In this document: in pieces, positions 41,082 through 52,207 of the stretch
Layout: each line of letters starts with the position of its first letter
Position numbering within the stretch: the stretch's first letter is position 1
From: Trichomonas vaginalis G3
Lineage: Eukaryota; Parabasalia; Trichomonadida; Trichomonadidae
Direction: 5' to 3'
NCBI RefSeq assembly: GCF_026262505.1
Contig: NC_067203.1
Location: 16,752,392 to 16,816,391, forward strand
Length of the DNA: 64,000 bases
Translations under genes and position numbers: made by a program
Notes under the pieces: generated by a model
What the model saw: only the letters and a program-made list of their open reading frames with translations
Told to the model about the DNA's origin: nothing
The model's database searches: none

Positions 41082-43709
41082 TTATTTCTTTCCTTTCTGC
41101 TTTCCTTTGTTCTTATTCTTATTCTGAGAAGCTTGGCCACCAGCACCGAGTTGCAATCTGACATCGAAAGGCATCTGTTCAGTTACATAGTTGTCAGGGA
41201 TCAATTTGATGAGTTGTGTCTGTTCAGAAGGAGCCTTCATTGACTGGAAGTAGTTAGAAATGACTGGCCATGCCTTTCCCTTCTTTGTTTCACCTGGAAC
41301 GAATTTGACCTTATATTTGAACTTCAAAAGTGCAGAAACAGGAGCGCACATGACGTATGCAGCAAAGAACTCATCAGTAGGTAATGGTTCACCTGTCAAA
41401 GCGTTAATTCCTTCTGTGTCCAAATCAATTGGAATTCCTTCTTCCTGCATGATTTCCTGGACACCTTCTTCGATCTTCTTCTCTGGTTTAGGTCTGTTAC
41501 GCTTCTCTTTGCGTTCTAAACGTCTTGCGGCGACATCTGCATCTTCTGGCTTAGTAAGAGCCATTTTCATGAGCTCTTCGTCGCTGATCTCTTCATCTTC
41601 TGAGTTTTCTTCCTCTTCGTTGTCTGGTTTCTTTGGTTTTTCTGGTTCTGCCGGGATATCTTCTTGTTTTTCTTGTGGGAAAGGAAGAGCGGCTTCGATT
41701 TCTGCTGAATCAACTCTTGGTGGGAGTTTTGGCTTTGTTTCGCCTTCTTCTTTTGGAATTTCGGATTCTGGTTTTTCATCTTCGTCAACTCTGATCTTTC
41801 TTTCGTTTGCATGGTCAGCAACATGTTGTTCTGTGACGTGGAACAAGATTCCGAGACCCATTTGTGGCATTGTCATCGTCATCATGTTTTTCTCGCCGAC
41901 AATGTAAAAAGTGCCCTTAGGAGCTGTTGGTTGGCCTGGCAAATTCTTCTTTACTTGGTCGGCGTGAACCCAGAAGCAGTTGCAAGGTTCATTAGATTTC
42001 CAAGCGCTTGATCTAGCGACCGCGAACTCGGCAGCTTGTTCTAATGATATCGGGGAGACCGGCTTCGATGTTGGATTCTTTATAATGACAGATGCAGCAC
42101 CGTGAATCTCGGCATGAAGGTAAATATCGTCTTTCTTGAGATAATGGGCCACGAGAACTTCATTCTGGACTTTGTCGCGTCCGGAAATGACCAAATAATT
42201 CTCCGTAGTGATGAACCAGTGGAATCTTTCGAACCACCACGTTTTTCTTCTTTCCTGGATGGTAGAAGTGACTTTCTTCTTGGCTGCAATTGCGTCTTTT
42301 TCGACTTTCTTCAGGACTTCTTCTTCCTTTGCGTTTGCTCCTTCTAATTTTTTGACAAGAACGGCTCTCTTGTCGAAATAGGCGGAGGCATTGGCGTAGG
42401 CGGTCTTCTTAAGCTCGATAAAGATCCTTTCCGTCTTTCCTTCTTCGTCATTGACCAAACAATAAAATCCGGATTTTTCAAAATCGACTTTATCAATCAT
42501 AGAAGCTAATTCGTTACCGCATTCCTGGTATGCTCTGATTGACATGCGAATTTCGTCCCATCTAACTCTATTTGCGATGAATGAGTTGATGACATTTCGA
42601 CATTGCTCGATTTGAGTGGCGTTGGCCTGAATTAAGTGGCCGGTACGATTAAGGAGGTCTAATTCGTCTTGGAACTGCTTACGTTTCTTGTCAAAGTTCT
42701 TTTTAACTGATTGAACTTTTTTATCTGGAGCTGCTTCGTTCTCTTTGTGCTCTTTCTGGGCGCGCTCGAGCTCTCTGACGCTCCAGAATTCATCACAGGC
42801 CTTGTCGAAGGTGTCAAAGACTTGAGATTGAGATGGATCGTATTGCGCAAGAGGGAATGGGCTGAGGAACTTATCCTTGCCCTTTGTGTAGACGTAACCT
42901 TTAGGTTTTGGTGGTAATGGGACTTGTTGGTATTTAAATTGCTCTTGATTTTCTGGATCTTCTGGATTTGCGGGTTCTGGACGTTCTGGGCGTGGTTCTG
43001 GCTTGGAAAGGAGAACTGCTTCCATCTTACGCATCTCTGCGATGAAAATATCAACTTGCTCTGGATGATATTCGTATTTATCAAATGGACCATCGGGATT
43101 GATGCCTGCAACGGTCAAAGAGCTGATGAAGAACTCTGGGCGTGTAAATGGGAAGACTTTGTTAAGGCCTTGACGTACTTTTTGGTTCGAATTGTCATTA
43201 TTTTTGAAATAATTGTGAACTTGCTCGTCTGTTGGCGATGTATATGGTTTGAATTGGTCATCGTTGTATGGCTGATTGACACCGATGATCGTCTTGCCGG
43301 AAATTACGTGATATTTAAGGACCGCTTGAATGATTTTGTCTGTTTCTTGGAATAAGATGATATTACCACCTTGGAAGAGCTCAAAGCACAAGCGGAGATC
43401 GCCAAAGCAGAAGTAAACAGCACGATCGTTGAGTGGCTGAATAATATCATTCAATCTTCTAAATCTGAGCAATTTACGAAGTCTGCAGCAGAAATCCGGA
43501 GGAACTTTGGGCTTCTCTCTTGGGAAATCTGTAATGTGGAAGCGGACACCGTTCTGAACAATCAAAATTCTTGAAACACCTAATTTCCAGAACTTCATTG
43601 TCAATGTATCTTTATCTACTTGGTGAATGTTACCGATTCTCATGCCAATAAGCTCTTGAAGAGAGTCAATTTCTACTTTAACTTCATAGGATGAAAATTG
43701 ATAATTCAT
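41082..43709 (-). CDS. NEMF/Rqc2 (NFACT) ribosome-quality-control protein
   Basis: 875 residues. The order of parts is that of eukaryotic NEMF/Tae2: NFACT-N (residues 1 to about 290, starting with SYEVKVEIDSLQELIGMRIGNIHQVD), long charged coiled coils (about 310-500), the NFACT-R core (ENYLVISGRDKVQNEVLVAHYL, YLHAEIHGAASVIIKN, with the downstream NCFWVHADQV and KGTFYIVG), an acidic Pro/Glu-rich linker (about 640-760), and a C-terminal NFACT-C part (YVMCAPVSALLKFKYKVKFVPG) ending in Lys/Asn/Gly repeats. It binds stalled 60S subunits, recruits Listerin and adds C-terminal tails to nascent chains. Somewhat shorter than human NEMF (1076). Confidence 0.93.
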   Translation of the reverse strand: MNYQFSSYEVKVEIDSLQELIGMRIGNIHQVDKDTLTMKFWKLGVSRILIVQNGVRFHITDFPREKPKVPPDFCCRLRKLLRFRRLNDIIQPLNDRAVYFCFGDLRLCFELFQGGNIILFQETDKIIQAVLKYHVISGKTIIGVNQPYNDDQFKPYTSPTDEQVHNYFKNNDNSNQKVRQGLNKVFPFTRPEFFISSLTVAGINPDGPFDKYEYHPEQVDIFIAEMRKMEAVLLSKPEPRPERPEPANPEDPENQEQFKYQQVPLPPKPKGYVYTKGKDKFLSPFPLAQYDPSQSQVFDTFDKACDEFWSVRELERAQKEHKENEAAPDKKVQSVKKNFDKKRKQFQDELDLLNRTGHLIQANATQIEQCRNVINSFIANRVRWDEIRMSIRAYQECGNELASMIDKVDFEKSGFYCLVNDEEGKTERIFIELKKTAYANASAYFDKRAVLVKKLEGANAKEEEVLKKVEKDAIAAKKKVTSTIQERRKTWWFERFHWFITTENYLVISGRDKVQNEVLVAHYLKKDDIYLHAEIHGAASVIIKNPTSKPVSPISLEQAAEFAVARSSAWKSNEPCNCFWVHADQVKKNLPGQPTAPKGTFYIVGEKNMMTMTMPQMGLGILFHVTEQHVADHANERKIRVDEDEKPESEIPKEEGETKPKLPPRVDSAEIEAALPFPQEKQEDIPAEPEKPKKPDNEEEENSEDEEISDEELMKMALTKPEDADVAARRLERKEKRNRPKPEKKIEEGVQEIMQEEGIPIDLDTEGINALTGEPLPTDEFFAAYVMCAPVSALLKFKYKVKFVPGETKKGKAWPVISNYFQSMKAPSEQTQLIKLIPDNYVTEQMPFDVRLQLGAGGQASQNKNKNKGKQKGKK

Positions 43710-45855
43710 GAACTAAAAAAAATAATTCGTAGCCAAAAATTTTTCCAAAAAAATTAAATAGTTTACTTTGATACTAATAGTAGATAAATGACAAAAGCGA
43801 AAAAATATTGACACTTTTTGATCCATCAACCTAAAAGTATCAAAGCAGAATTTCAGCTTCAAATCTCTATAAAAGGTACATTCACTAGGCGATAACAGTA
43901 AAATGGGATGAAAATAGGATAAATAGCATCCCTATATAGTGCCTAACAATATTTATACGGGCCAAAAAAATTTGGCTAGAGATTTGGCGAGTTATCAAAC
44001 TTAGAAAATTGAGAGGGATTTTTATTTTTGAATTTTTTTGGAAAGTTAAAATTGCGATTAAAAATCGATTTCCAGGAGAACTAAGCATCTCATCATATAT
44101 TTAAATCGATAAAAATATTAAATAATAGTTGAATAGTATAACAACGTGAAATTATGGCTGAATCTACAGAAAAAATGAACATATTTGACATTTTTGAAAA
44201 TTCATACGTTAGATGGTGACAGACTCATAAACTATACTTTAGCTAAGATTGATATATGGTTTCAACAACACATGGTTAAAATCGTAAAAATATTTTAGAT
44301 TTCAAAAAGATATTTATGGTAATATAATGGAACAGAGTCAACAAATAGCATGTAAAATATGTTATAATTAACTTTTTATTAGATCCAATAGTAGATATCG
44401 AATGGTTTCCAGCTTTATGGTTAAATATTTTCTTTTCGAGCTTCTCTTTAACTGTTGTATTAAGGTTGTAAATTTTTGATGCTAGAAACTATGGAATCTT
44501 CTTTGCTGCTGCATTTTTCTTGAGAGTTCTTGCAATTTCGAACAGATCTGCGCATTGTATGAAATGGAGGCTTTAAAATATCTTGAAAACAGAATAGGAC
44601 TGCTTTTCCAAAGGAATGCTTACTTGTAAATCAGAGAGTTTCAAAATTGACAGCAAGATTATCATCATAACTTTCGATTTTGCTGCGAAAAAGGAAGACA
44701 AGTAATTAACAAATCATTTACTGTTGTTCATCAAAAGAAGAAAACATTGATAACAACTAATGATGATAAAATCAAGCTATCTTTTAATATTTTAAATTGA
44801 TAAGACATTCAAAATATTTGAATGGTTTAAAATATTTTCTTTTAATTTCTATAAGATATTATCATGATTATATAATAAAATTTAAATTTTTATTCAAAAT
44901 GGCAATATTTCAAACTTTTAATTTCAAAAATCTTAATTCTGCAATAAGTGTATTTAATTGTAGCAAATTTAATGATCCTTCGTCATGCTTAGCAATTTGG
45001 AACTCATAAATTAATGATTTCTTCAAGTAAAATTCTGTATTATTTCAAAAGTCAATAATTCTCTAGTAACTTTTCTTCAAACCCTAACCATTATATTATA
45101 TGTATAATGGAGAATAATTGCAAAGAAAGATAGCCGAATTTACTGGGTAGTTCTTGTGATGCGAAATAATTGCAAATTAACACCTAGTTTTAACAGCATC
45201 AATCTCTTTTTGCTCTCATTTAAATGCATTCGCACACTTTAATTTTGAAATATAAGAGTTTTAGAAATTATCAAATTTATCTGCTCAAATACTATAGATC
45301 TTCATAAGTGTTAATAGAATCATTAGCCTTACATATAGTGTTTAATATAATGATGCATATTATACTGGGATTCATTCCTTATTCATCTAGTTATTATAAG
45401 ATTTACAACCCCATGAAAATTTAAAATTTTGTCAAAAATAGTGAATGTACCTTTTCTCTATATAGCTTCTACATATGCTTGTGAACAATACTTGTATAAA
45501 TCTGGCCAAAAAAATGGTAAGATATTGATAGAAGTCAAAAAAAATTATTCCGACGGGATTTGGTGTTTCAAATTTAAGGGAGTACGTCCATCTGGCATCT
45601 AACCGTATTTCAGACAATTAAGGTATATATTAATAGAAACATAAAGACAAGAGGCTAGATACTATTTTCATGTTAAGGGTGAACTTACGCCCCTATGACG
45701 GGGCCTTCAATTCAGATGTTTAAGCATAATTTTCAATGTCGCTTCACGCCAGTTGTCAAAATTTTGAATCAAAGTCAGATGGGCGTAAGTGCAGCCTTAA
45801 AATTTTGATGAGTAAAAAAAACAAAATATTCCTTTTTAATAAAAATACAAACAAA
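43710..45855. other. 2.1-kb spacer, no gene
   Basis: Short open frames (for example 44797-45009) look accidental. A block at about 44400-44640 reads like decayed coding sequence but has no frame or family I can name. The only clear structure is the TTAA-bounded element at 45673. Confidence 0.5.
45673..45800. mobile_element. Short TTAA-bounded element (MITE-like)
   Basis: 128 bp including both TTAA. Left end GGGTGAACTTACGCCC and the inverted right end GGCTGCACTTACGCCC agree at 14 of 16 positions. It lies 56 bp beyond the stop of the RING/WD40 gene. Confidence 0.7.
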
Positions 45856-47187
45856 TTAATCAGTCTCTATAGGTAGAGCGTAGACTCTTATCATGTCCTT
45901 TGTGACGACAGCCAAAAGGAAGTCATCATTCACAATCATTGCCAAATCAGAAGGAGGTTTAGAAAGTTTTGGAAATCTGTTTCTCCACTTCATGAAGAGA
46001 TCAACTTGTGGATTTGATATCATTCTGAATGAGAAGTCGTTTTCATCTTCCATTGGCAGTGCGACGTATATCTGTCCTCCTGTTTCAACAAGAGATGGTT
46101 TTATCAGTCCAGAAAAGTAAGGAATCTTTATAGAAACAGCTGGCCACGGAGCACCGTTTTGGAGCTTGCAGAACAATGCGTGTGCGTCTTTCTCTCTTGT
46201 CCTCGTCATTATCAAGAGCTGCTGCATGTTCGTGAGCTTCTCGTCATTGAATAAAACTGAGTTCGCTGCAGCTTCAACAGGAAAAAACTTTTGTTGGTTC
46301 AAATCGAAGATTTGCGTGTGTCTTCCGTTGGCTGTGAGAACAGTCGTTGGAGTTATTGTCTTAAGAGAAAAGATAGGTGGACCTGGTTCGCTCTTTTCGA
46401 AAGTTTTTTGCATCGTATTTACATTAACTCCAATAATTGTGCCTCTATCGCCACCAACAATGACCGTGGAGTCATCAAACCAACAGCATGACCATAGAGG
46501 AACTCCCATGTCTACTCTAGAGACCCTTTGGCTGATTAAATCTACAATTGAAACGGTTTTATCGATAGAAACTGTAGAAATGATGGATGTCGAAGAGGGG
46601 TGGACTGACATATCTCGAATCTGCATCGTATGGAGACTCAATCTTTGAAAATTTTGTGGATCGTCGATATCTCCATATGTTATGCCGAAAACTTGATCTG
46701 AAAAGCATTCTGTGTATACTATGTAATCACCTATGAATAATACTCTATTTCCTTCGTTGATTGGTCTGTTTAAAACGATTGATGGTTGATTTAAAACGCG
46801 AATTGTTTTTCTTTGCGATTTTTCGTATGTCGGCTGGTATCTAGCAGCTAAATCATCTCGTAGTTGTGCCAATTGTTTCTCTAATTGTGCCTTTTCTTTT
46901 ATAAGTACTTGATAATCATCTTCTTTTAATCTTAATTTTTGATGTTCTGATTTTAAGACGTCCTCTGAAAAAGGAATGTGATTATCAAAGAATAACATGC
47001 GAATTTCTCGTTGTCTGATGGGTGTATTGCAAAAAGGACAGTCAGGATTTAAAGAAAAATAATTAATAATGCAGCTATATCCAAAAATATGGCCACACGA
47101 TAAAGCACAGGCTTGGTGCTCCCCAGTGGTAGTAGCAGGACGCTTGCAGAGACTGCACATCATGGGGAGCTCCTGACTGTTCAACAT
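45856..47187 (-). CDS. RFWD3-like RING/WD40 E3 ubiquitin ligase
   Basis: 443 residues. An N-terminal C3HC4 RING (CSLCKRPATTTGEH, CALSCGHIFGYSCI, CPFCNTPI; residues 11-55), then a linker and coiled coil (about 78-115, LIKEKAQLEKQLAQLRDDL), then a region of degenerate WD40 blades (for example MSVHPSSTSIISTVSIDKTVSIVDL and WSCCWFDDSTVIVGGDRGTIIGV). The H-x-x-x-A-L-x-C-G-H-x-F-G pattern and the domain order match RFWD3, which ubiquitinates RPA at damaged forks. It is shorter than the human protein (774) and lacks its long N-terminal region. It is divergent from the ArfGAP gene with a 452-bp shared upstream region. Confidence 0.82.
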   Translation of the reverse strand: MLNSQELPMMCSLCKRPATTTGEHQACALSCGHIFGYSCIINYFSLNPDCPFCNTPIRQREIRMLFFDNHIPFSEDVLKSEHQKLRLKEDDYQVLIKEKAQLEKQLAQLRDDLAARYQPTYEKSQRKTIRVLNQPSIVLNRPINEGNRVLFIGDYIVYTECFSDQVFGITYGDIDDPQNFQRLSLHTMQIRDMSVHPSSTSIISTVSIDKTVSIVDLISQRVSRVDMGVPLWSCCWFDDSTVIVGGDRGTIIGVNVNTMQKTFEKSEPGPPIFSLKTITPTTVLTANGRHTQIFDLNQQKFFPVEAAANSVLFNDEKLTNMQQLLIMTRTREKDAHALFCKLQNGAPWPAVSIKIPYFSGLIKPSLVETGGQIYVALPMEDENDFSFRMISNPQVDLFMKWRNRFPKLSKPPSDLAMIVNDDFLLAVVTKDMIRVYALPIETD

Positions 47188-47639
47188 TTTTTACCAAAAA
47201 GAATTGAATAAACATAGATTTTAGTGGATTTGTATGCGAAATCATGAATACAATGTTGTTTATGTCCTATTTTTATTGTTAAATGAAAACTTCCTTCGAG
47301 GAAGTAACATTTTTTATTTATTCCGTATCTTCCATGTAATTGTTTATTTTTTGAAACGATTGCGGAAAATATTTTGGAAATTTCATACCATGATTATTTG
47401 CTGAAATCAGGTATAACCTATTTGTTTGAGACCAATATTAAAAATGAGGAATATGTAAGCTTAGCTGAAGCGTGTTATGCTTATTTCATCATCTAAATCA
47501 TTGTTATGAACTGAAATTCAAAAATCATAAAAATTTTAGCTTGATTTCATCAAAAACAAGAGACTCTTCTTCGTGTTATCATTAATAGACAAATAAAACA
47601 AAGTCTGATTTCTGACGGTGTCAAAAAAACAATCAGACT
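47188..47639. promoter_or_regulatory. Shared upstream region of RFWD3-like and ArfGAP genes
   Basis: Both starts have initiator-like sites: TTCAATTCTTTTTGG 5 bp before the minus-strand ATG and GTGTCAAAAAAACAATCAG immediately before the plus-strand ATG. No other element was recognised. Confidence 0.45.
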
Positions 47640-48110
47640 ATGAGTGAAAAATCTCTATCAGAAGAATTGAATGAAATCATGAATAAGGGTGCAAATGCAA
47701 AATGTGCTGATTGTGGGGCTCCTAAACCAAACTGGGCATCTGTTAATTTAGGAGTTTTTATTTGTATAAAGTGTAGTGCTGTTCATAGATCTTTTGGTAC
47801 TAATATTTCTCAAGTTAGATCATTGAAATTAGATTCATTAACAGAAAACCAAGCAAAAACACTTATAAATATTGGAAACGAACGTGCAAATTCTTATTAT
47901 GAAAATTCATTACCACATAACTTCCAAAAACCATCATGGTTGAAGCATGAAGATGTTGCTTCTTTCATTCGTGATAAATACGTTAATAAAAAATGGGCTC
48001 CTCCAATGACCATCAAAGAATTCTTAAATCCAAAGAAAGAAACTGAACAGCAGATAGAAAAACATGACGAGACATCACTTCCTACCTTTGATCTACTTGG
48101 TTTGGCATAA
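47640..48110 (+). CDS. ArfGAP-domain protein
   Basis: 156 residues, nearly all one ArfGAP domain (residues 8-125). The zinc finger is C-x2-C-x16-C-x2-C ([11 protein letters not shown] ... FICIKC), followed by the GAP core [17 protein letters not shown] with the catalytic arginine and the usual W and F/Y positions (NANSYYEN-like, [11 protein letters not shown]). It stimulates GTP hydrolysis by Arf GTPases in vesicle budding. The short tail ends in FDLLGLA, which looks like a clathrin-box or adaptor-ear binding motif as in SMAP/AGFG-type ArfGAPs. Stop read as TAAA. Confidence 0.93.
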   Translation: MSEKSLSEELNEIMNKGANAKCADCGAPKPNWASVNLGVFICIKCSAVHRSFGTNISQVRSLKLDSLTENQAKTLINIGNERANSYYENSLPHNFQKPSWLKHEDVASFIRDKYVNKKWAPPMTIKEFLNPKKETEQQIEKHDETSLPTFDLLGLA

Positions 48111-49736
48111 AATTATGATCGTAAGTTGATTTTCTTACTCATGCAAGGAAGCCGCTAAGCCATCACCCTGTTGTTGATATCCAATACTATTTTTATTTAC
48201 GAATTGCTGATATAATGAAGAATACTATTTCCTGTTTAAAATTGTTTTGTATCATCCAGTAAATATCCTTCTATCAAATGGTACCTTCATTTATAAACCA
48301 AATCGAATCTTAACATGAAATACATAAATTATTTAGAAATTGAACTAAATTTCAGGATCTGTGACCATGTATAAATCTGAATTTATTATACGAAAGGAAA
48401 TTATCACATTTCCAAAGGATCTGATCGAAAATTTGAATTGAAAATCAATAAATATATAAATTTGGGTATTTTTATTATCGGATTTTAAAATAGTGACCTT
48501 TTGATAATTTATTTTAATGCAAATATTGACGGAAATAAAAAAGACCCGATGGCAAATTTCGAAATTATGTCATTTTGGACTTATTTGTCAATGAAATTAA
48601 GGATGTCAATTTGGAAGAAAAGTGAGAAAATTCCTAAAATGCTAAAAATGAATTTTCCAAACGTATTTTTTTATCTCATTTTTTTGATTTTGAAAACAAT
48701 TTGGAGAGAAGAACTCTTCGTTTTTGAATTTTATCACGATGGTTTTAAAGTATATTAGACACATGTATTGATATTACTATTTTTGTATATTTTGAGAGAA
48801 AATCCCCAAAAAGTAAGAAAATCTAAGACGGTTTGAGAAAATATATAAACTATTGAAAATTTGAATTAAACTTCTAATTTGGAAAAAAGAAATTTGGAAA
48901 GAAGAAAATTCAAAAATCGAGATTTAGACTCAGCATCAAATGGAGAACAAAATGTTTCTTCATATGAAGGAAAAAAATTTTCTTGAGAAAAAATAGAGTT
49001 TTTAAAATTTTATTGTATGTAATGAAATAAACAAATATTAAAATTATTTTTTGATAACAAGAAAATTCCCAATTTTATACGTTTAGATGAAAATAAGTGA
49101 TTTTGCTTGAAATAAAAGTTATTGTTTGCTTACAGCTATCAAATAGATTTTTGCTATTTAGAAAAAATTTATTAATCAAATTAATAAATTTTTTCTAAAT
49201 ATCTTAAATATCTGGATCACTCACTGATACAATGAATTGAACGAGAAAATAATACAAACTCAAATAAGTTTCCTGTTTTTCAACTAAAAAAAATTATGCA
49301 AATTAAATTAAATTAAATTGTTTATTCAAATATAAAACAAAGATGAAGTAATTACAGTTATCATAAACTTTATGAATAACTCTGTAATTGGTTCAGATTT
49401 TCGTAAAAATATTTTTATTAATATCGATAAGAATACGTTTACCTACTATCACAACATATCGATAAACAAGAGTAGAGTGATTTTTATCATCGAAACTTTT
49501 TAAAAGCTGTAAGCTGGAAGTAAAAATCTTGTTTTTTTCTGAGTTAGTTGTAGAACTATTGATGTACGAGTTATCATTGTGATGTAGAAGGATGTCAATG
49601 TACTGACTGAAGGATATGAAGTGAATTGAATTTCATTGAATTTCAATTTGATCAAAATTTGTTGAAATGATATGAATGTGTCAACATCTGTATCACTCTC
49701 TTTCACTCCTTCCCTATTCTTTCGAGAACGAAGCTA

Positions 49737-49754
49737 GCTCAGCTTTCGCTGAGC
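49737..49754. repeat. Hairpin related to the one at 34804
   Basis: GCTCAGC-TTTC-GCTGAGC followed by GAATTGA. The copy at 34804-34821, read on the minus strand, is GCTCGGC-ATTC-GCCGAGC followed by GAATTGA: the stem keeps pairing through a G-C to A-T exchange. Confidence 0.7.
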
Positions 49755-49969
49755 GAATTGACACTTTTGATGCCCTAAACGTACATATTCTCAAATTTAT
49801 CGAAAAAATTATACCACCCAAACTAGTATATTCTTATTTTAAATATGATATTATCCTTAGAAATCACACTAGAATATATTTAAATCAACTTTTAAAAAAG
49901 TTCGAATCCTGCGCGTCTCACTTTTTAAATTTTCCAAAAGGAAAATTATATTCTCCTAAAATGAAAACA

Positions 49970-50248
49970 ATTGGGGAGAAGCTTCCTAAACTTTTTAATC
50001 CCATAAATATGGTCATTATCTGGAATAAAGAGTTAAGCGTCATATGTCACTTTTTGTACTAAGGAAACATCGACTTTATGCGTTATGACTTTTCGATGAG
50101 GAAACAAGTGTTCACGTATTATAAACTTCCTTATTCCAATAAACCAACCCTAAACATAATTAATTCTAAGAATGATAATGGTCTCTTTTCTATGATAACC
50201 AAATCAATTTGGTTATCATAGTAAAGCACCAAAAACAGGAATAGGAAT
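49970..50248 (+). repeat. 279-bp inverted repeat, left arm
   Basis: From ATTGGGGAGAAGCTTCC to CAGGAATAGGAAT it is repeated in reverse complement at 51428-51705 with only scattered differences. It contains a 32-bp palindrome (50190-50221). Confidence 0.92.
50190..50221. repeat. 32-bp palindrome
   Basis: Arms CTATGATAACCAAAT and ATTTGGTTATCATAG separated by two bases; the same palindrome occurs at 51455-51486 in the other arm. Confidence 0.9.
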
Positions 50249-51427
50249 CGACAATATGGAATCACGAATCAACTCTAACAAAATGGAATTGGAAAATTCT
50301 TGCATCCATTCTTTATTTATGCAAAATTTAAATTTCAAACAAAATTCTCGTACTATTCTCAATAAGATTTGCGGAAACTTATCATTACTCTTATACGAAA
50401 GAAGATTTTTCATGCTAATTTTATCGAAGAACTTTATCTTGCAAAATAAAATACTCATTTCCTAGAAACTTAGACTAAAAACGGTAACAATGAATAAACT
50501 TCAGTCTAAAAATTAAATTCGTACTATTGTAATTAAATACTTATCTTTATAAAAAAATATCATTTTTTTTTCCAGTGAAAAAAAGATGTGACTTTTATTG
50601 ATTGATTGTTTGTAAACATTGCACTTGAATAAGTATATTTTGTTTAAATTTGCACTTGGAATAAATATACAAAACAACACTGAAATTCCAGCTACTTTTC
50701 AATACTAATCATTTTTAAACATTCATTGTCCGTTGATTAGTAAGGCAAATGTTCGATTTTGAGCATGCATATTCAGTGAATGAATGCATTAATTAAAATC
50801 AATGAAGGAAAGGGATAAAACATGAATTGCAACTATGTCGCTATAAAGATATATGTCTCACAAATTGTTAGAATAGAGTTCTTTCATAATGATTGAATAT
50901 TCTTTCCTATTTTGGTTATTACACGGAATTTCCTTCCTAAACATATAATGTCTTCCTTATAAAATGACTTGCTTTCTTTGAAAGCTAGTATATTTTAACA
51001 TTTTTGAAAATTTTTATATTTTTTTTTAAGTTTTTATTAAAACAATAGAGATTTAAGTATATCCCCTCTAAAATAAGTGTTAATAGTATAAAATCAGGTT
51101 AAATTTGATCTAATATGAGTAAAAATGTAAAAAAGAACACACTCATTTTGCATGTAAAGGAATAATCAGAGTTATTCAATAACATTTTACGTATTAAATT
51201 ATGGAATTACGATATCTTTTGAACAAAATTCAACGTAATTAGCAGAATGAATTTAAAAAATTGCTAAAAGAATGATGTACATTGATCATGCATTAAAGTA
51301 TCTTAATAAAAATGCAGTAATATACAATGATGAGCAAAGCAGATTTGAATCAGAAAGAAGATTTGCTTAAAAAATCAGTTGAGTCTTCTCTAGTTTCCAT
51401 ATTGCCTATTCCTGTTTAAACGCGGTT

Positions 51428-51705
51428 ATTCCTATTCCTGTTTTTGGTGCTTTACTATGATAACCAAATTGATTTGGTTATCATAGAAAAGAGACCATTA
51501 TCATTCTTAGAATTAATTATGTTTAGGTTGGTTTATTGGAATAAGGAAGTTTATAATACGTGAACACTTGTTTCCTCATCGAAAAGTCATAACGCATAAA
51601 GTCGATGTTTCCTTAGTACAAAAAGTGACATATGACGCTTAACTCTTTATTCCAGATAATGACCATATTTATGGGATTAAAAAGTTTAGGAAGCTTCTCC
51701 CCAAT
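51428..51705 (-). repeat. 279-bp inverted repeat, right arm
   Basis: Reverse complement of 49970-50248, 278 bp. It ends 67 bp before the ATG of the COPI-associated protein gene, so that gene's upstream region lies within or next to a repeat. Confidence 0.92.
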
Positions 51706-51772
51706 GATTGTATCCAATTTACGGCTTTGGAGGTTTGAGGTGATCTGAACATAAATTTTTTTATCAAAAAAA

Positions 51773-52207
51773 ATGGCTGTAGTTTGCAATATCGGCGTCA
51801 TTGCACAAATCATTACAATTTGCGCTGGTGCATTTGCACTTGTCATCAGTTTCATCCTCTTATTCAAGTATTTCTCAACAATGGTTCTCTTCCAAGCCAT
51901 TTTTGGTATTTGCCTTGGTTTAACAACAATTCTCTGCGAACTTTACATCTTCGACTTCTTCAAGTACTTCGCATTCCTTTTCAGAGCTTGGGGCAAGTGC
52001 TTATTCTTCCTCTTCGTCGGTGTTAACTTCTTCTCAAAGGAAACTATCAATATCATCACATTCGCAGTCTTCATGGCCTTGGCTATCTTCTATGCCATTC
52101 TTTGCATTGTCTGCGGATCTGCTGTTCCAGTTCCACTTCTCATGTCTGGCGGTGTTAAGTTCGAAGTCTCAAACGATGATTACAAGCCAAGAAAGGAGAG
52201 AGCATAA
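51773..52207 (+). CDS. COPI-associated / TVP15-like Golgi membrane protein
   Basis: 144 residues with four hydrophobic helices (residues 6-28, 33-52 with FGICLGLTTILCELYIF, 62-83 with FRAWGKCLFFLFVGV, and 90-116) and a short polar tail ending KPRKERA. The helix 2 glutamate (CLGLTTILCELY) and the R-x-W-G-K-C-L-F-F-L-F-V-G stretch in helix 3 match the COPI-associated family (yeast Tvp15 and relatives), small four-helix proteins of Golgi and endocytic membranes. Precise role unknown. The basic tail could be a sorting signal. ATG directly after TTATCAAAAAAA; stop TAAA. Confidence 0.62.
   Translation: MAVVCNIGVIAQIITICAGAFALVISFILLFKYFSTMVLFQAIFGICLGLTTILCELYIFDFFKYFAFLFRAWGKCLFFLFVGVNFFSKETINIITFAVFMALAIFYAILCIVCGSAVPVPLLMSGGVKFEVSNDDYKPRKERA

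Larger units (their letters stand above)
48111..51772. other. 3.7-kb spacer with an inverted repeat pair, no gene
   Basis: No gene is supported. The open frame 49676-50062 (128 codons) runs into the left inverted-repeat arm; its last 30 codons recur in an antisense frame at 51613 because the DNA itself is repeated, so it is not good evidence for a protein. A hairpin lies at 49737-49754 and an inverted AATAAATTTTTTCTAAATA-type repeat near 49158-49200. Confidence 0.55.

Noticed and set aside
49676-50062. 128-codon open frame whose end recurs at 51613
   Set aside because: The shared end is due to the inverted DNA repeat; the rest shows no domain or initiator.
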